Positions 55,521-64,000 of a DNA stretch of 64,000 nt are shown here, piece after piece. A model generated the notes under the pieces. The model did no database searches. It worked only from the letters and a program-made list of their open reading frames with translations, and was not told the DNA's origin. The stretch covers positions 1,979,001-2,043,000 of the forward strand of contig NC_058511.1 in the NCBI RefSeq assembly GCF_020382885.2. Direction: 5' to 3'. The position numbers and the translations under genes were made by a program. The stretch comes from Scatophagus argus. Lineage: Eukaryota; Chordata; Actinopteri; Scatophagidae. Position 1 is the stretch's first letter, and every line of letters starts with the position of its first letter.

Positions 55521-57685
55521 ATGTCTGCTAGCAGATGGATCGAAATGTCTCTGACGCTGCTGCTTCATTTAGCTGGTAAGACTGTGCTTTAAAATGTCAT
55601 GTATTTGGTTTTATTAACACCGTGAACACATCAAGGCCAGCAACTTTTTAAAAAAACTTTATTAACAACATTCTTGTCTCATTCCTCTGCAGCAGTAGCA
55701 GCAGAGTATTCCTACGTCACCGTCAGAGATGGAGGCGAAGTCACTTTTCCTTGTGAAAATCTAATGCAGGATCAGGATGAATGTGACAGCACAACATGGG
55801 TCTTCAGTGGTTTAAGACAAAACACAGCAGCAGAAGAGCTGGTTAAACTCGGACAGATTGGTGAACAGGCCAGAACCAAATCAGACAGACTGAGTGTCAC
55901 AAAGAACTGTTCTCTGGTTATAAAGAAGGTCTCAGCTGAGGATGCTGGTCGTTACACCTGCAGACAGTACAAATCAGGACATCAACAAGGTCCAGACTCT
56001 CAGGTTCATCTGTCTGTGGTCACCAGTGAGTATTTACATCATAAAGTTTTCAGCTCAGACTGTGAAACATTACAATAATTCTGATTACTGTGATGAAGTT
56101 AATTTCTTAATTTCTATCTCTTGTTGTCTTTCTCTCACAATGTCTCCATCTTCACCAGTGACTGAACGTGAGGACGCTGATGAGGTGACATTAAGCTGCT
56201 CTGTGGTGACATGTTCACACACGATCGAGTGGCTGCGTGTGCTTCACGGCGCTCAGCAGACGCACAGCCAAGATGTGAAGACGTCACAGTTTCACTGCTC
56301 AGCCACTGTGACGTTTCTGCAGCTCGAGCTCAAGTCCAACTATCGCGAGTCGTTCAAGTGTAAACTGAAAAACGTTCACAGTGGAGAAGTTCAGCTGTTT
56401 GCCTTCAGCAGCCAGTCTTCAGGTGAGAAACCAGGTGAATATAATGAGCAGGTTAAAATCACTTCATCCTGATATGCAAACACATTAAGCATTAAATTAA
56501 TCATTCTCTGTGTTAACACATGCAGTAAACAAGCGACATCTTCTCATCATCTCAACACTGTGTTGTTCGTTTTGTGCCTTCATTTGTCCAGCTGGTGACC
56601 CGACAAAAACACCAGCAGCAGAATCCACGACAAAAGCATCTCAGACAGTGAAATCAACGGAACACGAAGGTCAGAACGCAGCTCAGTTACTGCAGATTTT
56701 ACAAACAGGAGAAAAGCATTTTCCACCCCCAACAACAGCAGTATCATCACACAGGAGAGAAATCATTGTTTCCTTCATATGTGATTTATGTGCTTCTATT
56801 GTGAAACAGTGTAGTGAATGGCTGATTTATGCACCCGACCAAAAAAATGTGCAAAATGTGAATGCATGCTTAGAACATACATGACACATGAAATAACACC
56901 TTTAGATGTCAGTACATCTTAAATATTTTTTAGAGAGAAAAAAATGTGTTCCTGATCGTTTCTTCTAAAGCCAAAACTTTCTTATCTGACGTTATTGTTG
57001 TGTTCCACAGCTCGTACAGATTGTTCTGTTCTGGACTACATGATGTTGGTTCTGCGTGTGGCTGAACTCCTCCTCATTACTCTGATTGCTGTTCTTCTCA
57101 TCAGAGCTGCAGGTGAGAACATTCAGACCAACATTTGTTCAGACTGACCAACACAAACTGGAAGTTTGGAGCTGAAATGTTCCTCTGTGCTTTATTTTCC
57201 AGGGAAGCAGAGACCACCTGATGACAACACTGTGAGTTGAACAGAAACACTGAAGTGAAGCCGTGTGTAAAATTCAAAATGTGTATCAATGATCAGGGAC
57301 TGTGAGTCAGTGTAGATGATGAGAAGCTGCTGCTGCTAACTGTTCATGTTACTGTAATGCAGGACTGTGAACGTCTCACCGTTTGTGTCTGTGCAGGTTT
57401 CACACTCAGTCAGAAGGCGGACGGCGAGGCGTTCAGGTGCAGCAGCCGGTCAGGTAAAGGTCAGCTCAGACAGGAGGTGGTGGTGCGTTCAGGTGCTGTC
57501 AGATTATTTCTTGTGTCCTGGTGTTTAATGTGGCTCAGTGGTGTGAAAGTGGTCAGTTAAAGTGTGTCAGAGTGAGAGTTTGTTTGTGTTGTGTTTCACA
57601 GGTGAATAATGATGAAGATGAAGATGAAGGTGTGGTGAAATATGAAAACTTTGGAGAAACTTCTGCCTCTGTCAGCCTCCACTGA
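55521..57685 (+). CDS. Receptor G: two-Ig-domain receptor lacking classical ITIMs
   Basis: Exons: 55521-55575 (signal; a second in-frame ATG at 55545), 55693-56025 (V), 56159-56422 (C-like), 56592-56669 (Thr/Ser/Lys stalk), 57011-57112 (transmembrane), 57203-57231, 57397-57453 (less certain; both neighbours are phase 0 so it could be skipped) and 57602-57685. The product is about 333 residues. The V domain resembles F1/F2 (IGEQARTKSDRLSV, AEDAGRYTCRQ) but has a longer third loop. The membrane segment YMMLVLRVAELLLITLIAVLLI carries Arg and Glu, unusual for a single-pass helix and compatible with pairing to a signalling adaptor. The tail is acidic (NNDEDEDEG) and its only tyrosine motif is VKYENF, a pYxN-type site, in place of the VTYSTV of E and F2. 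This suggests an activating or altered member of the family. Confidence 0.8.
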
Positions 57686-58102
57686 TCAACAACTTCCACA
57701 TCGACATGAAGTCATGAGAGAAAAGACTCCACTGCAGTTAAATAACATCACATTTACACGAGCAGTCGAAGCTTTTAGACAACAAAAACCTGATGAGATC
57801 ATTTTCAGTTTGGGACGACTGCTTGTTTTTATTTCATTCATCAATGTGAGAAATGTTTGTGCGTTTTGTGTGCTGAGACATTTTAGTGTGACTTTGGACA
57901 ACAGCACTGATTTCATCTCATATCTGGAAGTCCACTGTGAGTTTTCTAAAACGTCTTCTCCTCCATCAGCTGTGAAAATCTTTATTTTCTGCAGTCACTT
58001 CAGAACTCAGCAGGTGGATTTCAGCTTCCTGGAACAGAAAAGATCATTTAACTCTTGTTGTTTTAGGATTTCCTGGTTGCTGCTGAAGCTTGAGCTCAGT
58101 TT

Positions 58103-58104
<2 letters not shown>

Positions 58105-58140
<36 letters not shown>
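58105..58140. repeat. (TG)n in the receptor G 3'UTR
   Basis: About 18 TG units between the stop codon and the poly(A) signal. Confidence 0.95.
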
Positions 58141-58143
<3 letters not shown>

Positions 58144-58286
58144 ATGAGCTCATTTGAATTCACTTTGACTCAGCGTTGTTGCTAACATATTTGTTGTGAT
58201 GTGTGTGTGTTTGGCTTGAATGTGTTTTCAGTCTTCATGGAGTCAGTAACAGTCTTCTTCATCATATCCTCACAATATAATCTGCA

Positions 58287-58292
58287 AATAAA
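58287..58292 (+). terminator. Poly(A) signal of receptor G
   Basis: AATAAA 602 bases after the stop, following a GT-rich 3'UTR. Confidence 0.65.
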
Positions 58293-58559
58293 GAAATGCT
58301 GACCACTTCATTCTACACTGTGTGTTGTGATGCCTTCATGTTCTCACGGTGTCATAAAGGAAAAAGAAGTTTTGTTGTCACAGCCGTGTGTGCTCCTTTG
58401 GACTGTGTGTCCCTCCTGTCCTCCTGTCTTCTATACCAGGTGTTCCACGTTGTAATTACTTAATGAGGTCCACCTGGCCTGGGAGGGAAGTGTTTATAAA
58501 TGCACCTTCGCCAGCGTCTGAAGGAGAGGCTTCTGGGGTCCATCATGAAGCAGGTTCAA

Positions 58560-60060
58560 CAACCTCTGAGTATGAATGTTAACTCTGAGTTGACAAACCC
58601 TGGGATGAAAATCTGTGAGTTTCCTGTTTCAACACAGCTGATTAGCATTAGTTCTGTCGACTCTGAGTATGTTGACTCAAGCGCGTGCACCACGACTATA
58701 AAAAAGCCCTCATCAATGGAGCCCCGATTCCCTGATTCACCACGGAGGCCAGAGGGGAAAGAAAGCGCTGGACATATTTTTCACCTCTGGAGCTGGAAAT
58801 CTTGATGGAGGCTTACGGTGAATATGAGCATTTATTCCGGAAAAAAAGTAACACGACAGCAGCGGCAAAAGAAAGAGAAAGTGCACGAGGGGAAAAATCA
58901 CTGCTCGAGTCAATGTGTAAGTTCTGTGTTTAATCACTCATAAAATATTGTATGTAAAAAATGGTGTTGACCCTCTGCTCATGTAGGTGCAACCCAGGGG
59001 GTGAAAAACAGACTTGGAGGCAGTTGAAAATGAAATATAAAAATCTAATTCAGTCAGGTGAGGCGGAAACATAACATGCCTGGTTGTATCTCACTTTGCT
59101 AACGTTTGACATGTCAAACTATTTAAATGTAATTAAATGATTTAAAACTGTACAACTCTTTCATCCCTGCATGATGTTTCCACACATTCTGTTCTCTGTA
59201 AAGTTTCATTAATTAATGTGGTGAAGATAACATTTGACTCCTGCCTGGCCAACAGAAAGAGGGCAGAGGCCCCTAAAACGGGTGGAGGACCTGCACCACC
59301 ACCTCTAACAGAGGCAGAGGAGATGGCCCTTAGCCAAACTACTGGAAGGCCAGTGGCTGAGGGAATCCCAGGGGGCAGCTCATCTGAGCCAGTCACCCCC
59401 AGGACACAAGTGTCTTCATAACATGTAAGAAGTCCACACCTCTATAACGTTTTTTATGAAGCCTCTTTTAGAGACAGGATGTTTGTTCTTGAATCCAGTA
59501 GACTCTGAGGGACGTCTCCACCTGTTGGAGCCTCATGTAGCCCAACTCCAGCCTGTTGTATGGAACTCAACACACCAAAACTCATAACCAATAGTGGTAT
59601 AAAGTTCACTGAATAAAATGGTTGTCTTCAAAGGATAATGAAGATGAAGACACTGTGTCTGCTGTCACAGAAAGGCCTACAGAGGTATCATGTTAGATCA
59701 GCTTTACATGTACATGTGACATTCTTGTATGGATTTATATTGACATGGAAGCTGACATTGTTATTCTTTTTTAACAGAGCGTAACTGGACAGCATGAAGA
59801 GGGTCCATCAAACTCTGCAGCACCAATGGACACAGTGAGAGTTTCAGTAAACAACACAGTTTAATTCTGTACAATTGTACATGTAGAACAATATGACTTA
59901 ATGTCATTCTTATGGATTTCCAGTTACCAGTTATACAGAATCCATCTCCTTAAACTGACTGAAAAAACAGATCAGGAAATGGTGCACTTGGACCGCCAGA
60001 TCCAAAAGGCAGATCTGGAAATCGAGATACTTAAATACAAGTTAGAGGTGGGTGTGCAGT
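58560..60060 (+). pseudogene. Harbinger-type Myb/SANT-like gene remnant
   Basis: Starting with the repeat-like aactctgagttgac region (58560-58690), the sequence matches the plus-strand gene of fish PIF/Harbinger transposons. Recognisable blocks are YFSPLELEILMEAYGEYEHL and KKSNTTAAAKERESA (58765-58890, trihelix Myb-like domain), a second exon at 58988-59057 (CNPGGEKQTWRQLKMKYKNL), and a third at about 59253-59421 (KRAEAPKTGGGPAPPPLTEA, EEMALSQTTGRP). Further C-terminal pieces lie near 59635-59835 and a coiled-coil-like EMVHLDRQIQKADLEIEILK near 59978-60040. An indel after the KERESA block and other breaks disrupt the frame. The protein normally helps transposase nuclear entry and DNA binding. 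Confidence 0.7.
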
Positions 60061-60094
60061 CACAGGTAAATTTAATTTGTCATTGGAACAAGAT

Positions 60095-60690
60095 AAGATT
60101 ACATGAACTTTATTTATTGATCCCGCAGTGGGGAAATTCACTTCTTGTGGCAGCTCTATACAAAACCATCCTGGCTTCTGGGAGGTGGATGGGGTCCTCC
60201 TCGTGGTCTTCTGTTTGTAGGGCAGGGTGTCGCTCTCCTCTAATAGTTGCAATATTATGGAGAACAACACAAGCCACAGTTATGTCACAGGCTCCCTCAG
60301 GAGTTACTGAGATGATGTAAGCACTGGGAACAGGCTTTCAGCAGGCCTACAGTCATCTCTAGCCTGGCTCTGGTCCAGCAGTGTGCCACATTGAAGTGCT
60401 GCTGGGGGCCTGGTTGAGGGTCTGGGTAAGGGGTTATGAGTGTGGGTTGGCAGGGGTAACTCCTGTCACCCAGAAGGAAGCCTTCAATCTCTCCTGCAAG
60501 TAAAGTCACATTTATTTAGTCCAGATATTTTTCACAGACTAATTAGACAAAGATCTTCACAGTGACAAACAGCCACCAGTGCAATGTTTCAGACCACTTA
60601 CCACAGTCCAGTCTGTTGCTCAGAGTAGACCCTCGATATATGCAGGAGTCCTGCTCAGACCCAGGCCACTTGGCTTCCACAAGTGTGATG
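60095..60690 (-). pseudogene. Harbinger transposase C-terminal fragment, copy 1
   Basis: The minus strand reads a LLGDRSYPCQPTLITPYPDP block, QQHFNVAHCWTRARLEMTVG and LLKACSQCLHHLS, then the expected VVLHNIATIRGEQHPAL-type end (one stop or shift). This is the C-terminal DDE domain of a HARBI1-like transposase. The 3' end runs into a ttattgatcccgcagtgggg-type repeat tail. Only the last third is present. It is a near copy of 62037-62630. Confidence 0.7.
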
Positions 60691-61178
60691 ATTTCAGCTT
60701 CTTTTCACATCATAAACCTGGGTACAAAATACACAACAAAAGAAACGCGTTAAGCTAACTCAAACAGTATCAAATGACAATAATAATAATAATAATTGAT
60801 TGACAAAACATATTCTTCAAACTGTATGCAACAACATACCTTTCAGCTGAAGCTGTTTTCTTCATGTTGTTCACTTTTAAACTTGGTTTCCGCTTCTCGT
60901 TTTACTTGTTGTTGTCACCTTTTCCGTTTACGTTTTTGTAGTTACTTTAGTCCGTGCTCATTCAAAATAAAAGCATGAATCCAGGTAAACAGTTTACAGC
61001 AACTGTTTACATTTGCTTTGAGAGTTTTTATAATATCTGTCAAATTTCATTGTGTGGGTGAACCGGAGCCCCGGAGAAAACCCACAGGAACAGGGTCAGG
61101 GTTGGTGTGGTTCTTGATCTCTGGTCCTGGTTCCTCTGACGGTGAACCTCCTCCACCTGCAGCTGTTGGTGTGCTGCT

Positions 61179-61730
61179 TTATGGGATGAGGATCAGTAAA
61201 ACCAAGGCGGCCAGAAAACCTGCAGTGATCCCCATGACCTTGAACATGTCCTTCCACCATTTTCCAGGGTTTGCAGCTTTCTTTGCAAGACGAGCAGACA
61301 GGTCTTTGATGTGAGCTTGTAGGCATCGAACGATCTCTGCTTCCACCACCGGATCCTCCAATAACATCAGAGTCTCCAGCATTCGCTTCCCGCCGAACTT
61401 CTTCTGCAGCTCTTTTATCACGGCCTTGCACACTTTCTTGGCGCTCTTGATGTCCGGGCAGAAGCCTTCAGTGATGGTGAGTCCCTCCATCGTCTGGTTT
61501 ACCATTCTCTTGATGTGGGGGACCCACTTCTCCTGGTTGCGGTTCGTGACAGCGTTACACTTGTCCAACACTCTCACCGTCAGCACAGTGACAAACATCT
61601 GGAGCTGGTTCTGGTTTTCTGCTCCGGCTGCAGGTTCACATCCAGAGGCAGGAGTCTGAGGTTGGTCCATAGTGGCCCCAGAGTTGCTTTCCTTCTCTTG
61701 GACTGTCTCCGCTGTGTTGTCACCAGACAT
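61179..61730 (-). CDS. Putative tail-anchored protein, 183 residues, unrecognised
   Basis: One uninterrupted exon from ATG 61730 to TGA 61179. Residues 1-45 are polar and Gln/Glu/Thr-rich (MSGDNTAETVQEKESNSGAT). Residues about 46-155 look mostly helical, with FVTVLTVRVLDKCNAVTNRN, KWVPHIKRMVNQTMEGL, FCPDIKSAKKVCKAVIKELQ and LEDPVVEAEIVRCLQAHIKD. Residues 160-183 form a single hydrophobic segment (MGITAGFLAALVLLILIP) at the extreme C-terminus with no signal peptide, the layout of a tail-anchored membrane protein. The C-terminus has no charged stop-transfer residues. It lies between two direct copies of Harbinger transposase sequence. The frame is long and clean, but I cannot name a family. A role in apoptosis- or immunity-type signalling would be speculation. 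Confidence 0.6.
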   Translation of the reverse strand: MSGDNTAETVQEKESNSGATMDQPQTPASGCEPAAGAENQNQLQMFVTVLTVRVLDKCNAVTNRNQEKWVPHIKRMVNQTMEGLTITEGFCPDIKSAKKVCKAVIKELQKKFGGKRMLETLMLLEDPVVEAEIVRCLQAHIKDLSARLAKKAANPGKWWKDMFKVMGITAGFLAALVLLILIP

Positions 61731-61936
61731 GACGCTTTTCTACACGCTCGATATGCTCTGCTCTAAACACTCAGTAGTCTCTGCAATGAGATTAAACCCT
61801 GAATGTGTCAAACTGTCTGCTGCTGGTGACTTTTAGAGCTTCAACATTCCAGAATCCCACTGTGATGTTACAAAGCCGATCACCAAGCAGAATGTCTTTG
61901 ATGTCTCTGATATGTTCTACAATATCTCCACATCTC

Positions 61937-62042
61937 CCCCCCCCCCCCACCTCTGCCCCCCTCCTCCGCCCCCCTATATATATTTTATATATATATATAT
62001 ATATACACGTATATATCATGTATAAGATAATATAAGATAAGA
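61937..62042. repeat. Poly-C, (TA)n and (GATAA)n low-complexity block
   Basis: A C-rich run (61937-61972), TA repeats (about 61976-62004) and TAAGATAA units (62028-62042) lead into the ctttattgatcccgcag repeat tail. This is the junction between the tail-anchored ORF region and the second Harbinger copy. Confidence 0.85.
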
Positions 62043-63331
62043 TGAACTTTATTGATCCCGCAGTGGGGAAATTCACTTCTTGTGGCAGCTCTATACAAAA
62101 CCATCCTGGCTTCTGGGAGGTGGATGGGGTCCTCCTCGTGGTCTTCTGTTTGTAGGGCAGGGTGTTGCTCTCCTCTAATAGTTGCAATATTATGGAGAAC
62201 AACACAAGCCACAATTATGTCACAGGCTCCCTCAGGAGTTACTGAGATGATGTAAGCACTGGGAACAGGCTTTCAGCAGGCCTACAGTCATCTCTAGCCT
62301 GGCTCTGGTCCAGCAGTGTGCCACATTGAAGTGCTGCTGGGGGCCTGGTTGAGGGTCTGGGTAAGGGGTTATGAGTGTGGGTTGGCAGGGGTAACTCCTG
62401 TCACCCAGAAGGAAGCCTTCAATCTCTCCTGCAAGTAAAGTCACATTTATTTAGTACAGATATTTTTCACAGACTAACTAGACAAAGATCTTCACAGTGA
62501 CAAACAGCCACCAGTGCCATGTTTCAGACCACTTACCACAGTCCAGTCTGTTGCTCAGAGTAGACCCTCGATATATGCAGGAGTCCTGCTCAGACCCAGG
62601 CCACTTGGCTTCCACATTTGTGATGATGTGAGCTGCATCACAAATGATCTAACAGTACAGAAAATGAGACAGGTTAGTTGAAATGATTGTGCTCTGACAT
62701 TTAAAAAGAGTAGTCAATGTGTGTACCTGCACATTAATGCTGTGGGAGGACTTCCAGTTCACATAATATTCATTTTGTGAAGGAGCAGTGATAGGAATCT
62801 GAGTGCCATTAATGCTACCAATCACATTGGGAAATCCTAAAAGACATTCAAATTTTTGCTCCCAGAGGTCACAGCAACATGTTTACAGAAAAATTATTAT
62901 TCATTTGAAATTATTTACCCGCAGTCCCATTTGATGGGTCTCACAGGCTTGTGGCCAGGAAAAACAAGACAAACTGAGAGAAACCGTTTCAGAGCGAGGC
63001 TCACCTTTCTGACAGCTCTGCAAACAGGTGCTTTACTTATGTGCTCTGCATCTCCAGTGTTGTATAAACCTCTCCCGTTTGCAAAAACGTAGAGCAACGC
63101 AAAGTATCTGTTCAGTGGTGAGTTCACGGCCACGGTGGGTGATGTGAGTGATGACAGGACGGACGAGGCTGTGAATGAATTGCAGTGACTGTAACGAAAA
63201 ACGCTCAAAAGCTCAAGTTTTAACTTTGTTAAAGTTAGATCTAAAACAGACTGAAGGTCACAATGAGGAAGTGACATCACGCTGACCACAGGAAGTAGGT
63301 GCAGCATCTGTCCACACTGCATTTCCTTCAT
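62037..63331 (-). pseudogene. Harbinger transposase, copy 2, longer but defective
   Basis: In transcript order the minus strand gives SSVLSSLTSPTVAVNSPLNR, YFALLYVFANGRGLYNTGDA and LVFPGHKPVRPIKWDCG (63220-62915); FPNVIGSINGTQIPITAPSQ and VNWKSSHSINVQ (62845-62725); NVEAKWPGSEQDSCIYRGST (62625-62565); a LLGDRSYPCQPTLITPYPDP block (62420-62355); and MACVVLHNIATIRGEQHPAL (62212-62150). This order matches a HARBI1-like DDE transposase split by introns or deletions. The first catalytic position, normally Asp in the IGxIDGTH motif, is Asn here (IGSINGTQ), so it should be inactive. It is convergent with the Myb-like gene, as in complete Harbinger elements. Confidence 0.7.
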
Positions 63332-64000
63332 ACTGTGGAGGCTTGATGCTCTCCATCCTGACAGTTAAAGTCAGTTCAGTCTGGACGCTCAGCGAGGTTC
63401 TGACCATCAGTTATAATTAGAGTCAGCAGTGGTGGACTCAGGTGGTCTGAGGGGCAAACAAACCAAACAGGCACAAAGTTGTGATGCACTTGTGATGAAA
63501 CTTCCAATCCCTGGTTCAGACTAAACTGGATCTGTGATGTGCCTCAGAGAACCGGAACGACGCTCCAACACTTTGTCTTCCTGACAGACAGGAAACAGAA
63601 GATTCACAGCTCTCATCTTCCTGTTGAAATTAATATTCATCTTTCAAGCGCTGGTCAAAGCTGTCATATTGACATTTAAAGTGTGATGATTGATTCACAA
63701 CATCAGCTCACGACTAACATCAGAAAACAGTCGGCCTTAAAAGTTGCTGATAGCCATTAAGAAGAAGAAGTTTGGTGTTATTTTTTCATTTGATGCTTTG
63801 AAAACGAGGTGAAATGTCATGATTGACAGCTGAGCGTGGCTCCTGATTGGCTCAGATGGGTTTGTGGGTGGAGTTCAACACCACGGTTCCACCCACTGAT
63901 CATTACTGATAGTTACTTCAGTACAGGCACTGAGTTATGCTCATGTTATTATCCACCTGCTGACCATTTGCACTGTTTACCTCACCAACTTGCACTATAC
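63332..64000. other. Terminal intergenic stretch
   Basis: No gene is supported. A short dispersed repeat related to 31040-31130 is visible at about 63840-63905. Confidence 0.4.

Noticed and set aside
56510-56884. 124-codon ORF around the receptor G stalk exon
   Set aside because: The stalk exon 56592-56669 explains the coding signal. The remainder is intron read-through in one open frame.
57642-58157. 171-codon ORF after receptor G
   Set aside because: Lies in the 3'UTR, ends in a TG repeat and has no recognisable domain.

Overview
The window is vertebrate nuclear DNA and almost certainly from a teleost fish. The genes have introns. CYP2K-type cytochromes P450 and fish-type V-C immunoglobulin receptors are present, together with non-LTR, Tc1/mariner, Harbinger, hAT-like and SINE remnants and long CA/TG microsatellites. 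All gene models below were built by eye from GT-AG boundaries, reading phase and family knowledge. No alignment or database search was run.

Layout. (1) 1-13.5 kb: a small minus-strand ORF that may be SPATA45, then a complete 10-exon plus-strand flvcr1 (heme/choline-type MFS transporter) with a CpG-rich first exon. (2) 15.5-20.9 kb: an orphan immunoglobulin V exon, then a complete 7-exon V-C receptor with three ITIM-like tyrosine motifs. (3) 19.4-47.1 kb: a very large imperfect inverted duplication. Its arms are about 9.8 and 11.3 kb around a 6.5 kb spacer, and it holds a CYP2K cluster. Four CYP2K genes look intact, each with nine exons: A on plus in the left arm, C on minus in the spacer, and B on minus and D on plus in the right arm. 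The left-arm counterpart of D is a gutted pseudogene with non-LTR sequence in its middle. The arms have since diverged by a hAT-like element, a probable solo LTR, deletions and gene conversion. (4) 47.3-58.3 kb: a second group of V-C receptors. A 2.16 kb unit (promoter region, leader, V and C exons) is tandemly duplicated; only the second copy is followed by membrane and ITIM exons. A third receptor (55.5-57.7 kb) has a charged membrane segment and no classical ITIM. (5) 58.5-63.3 kb: decayed PIF/Harbinger transposon sequence, part of it duplicated directly, enclosing an intact 183-codon ORF for a putative tail-anchored protein I do not recognise.

Functionally this is an flvcr1 locus next to two expanding families: membrane-bound CYP2K monooxygenases, and paired-receptor-like immunoglobulin proteins. 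The most notable signals are the inverted duplication, the homogenised 3' halves of CYP2K genes A, B and D, a head-to-tail fused intron in CYP2K gene B, the phase-compatible duplicated V-C exon cassettes, and the unrecognised tail-anchored ORF.
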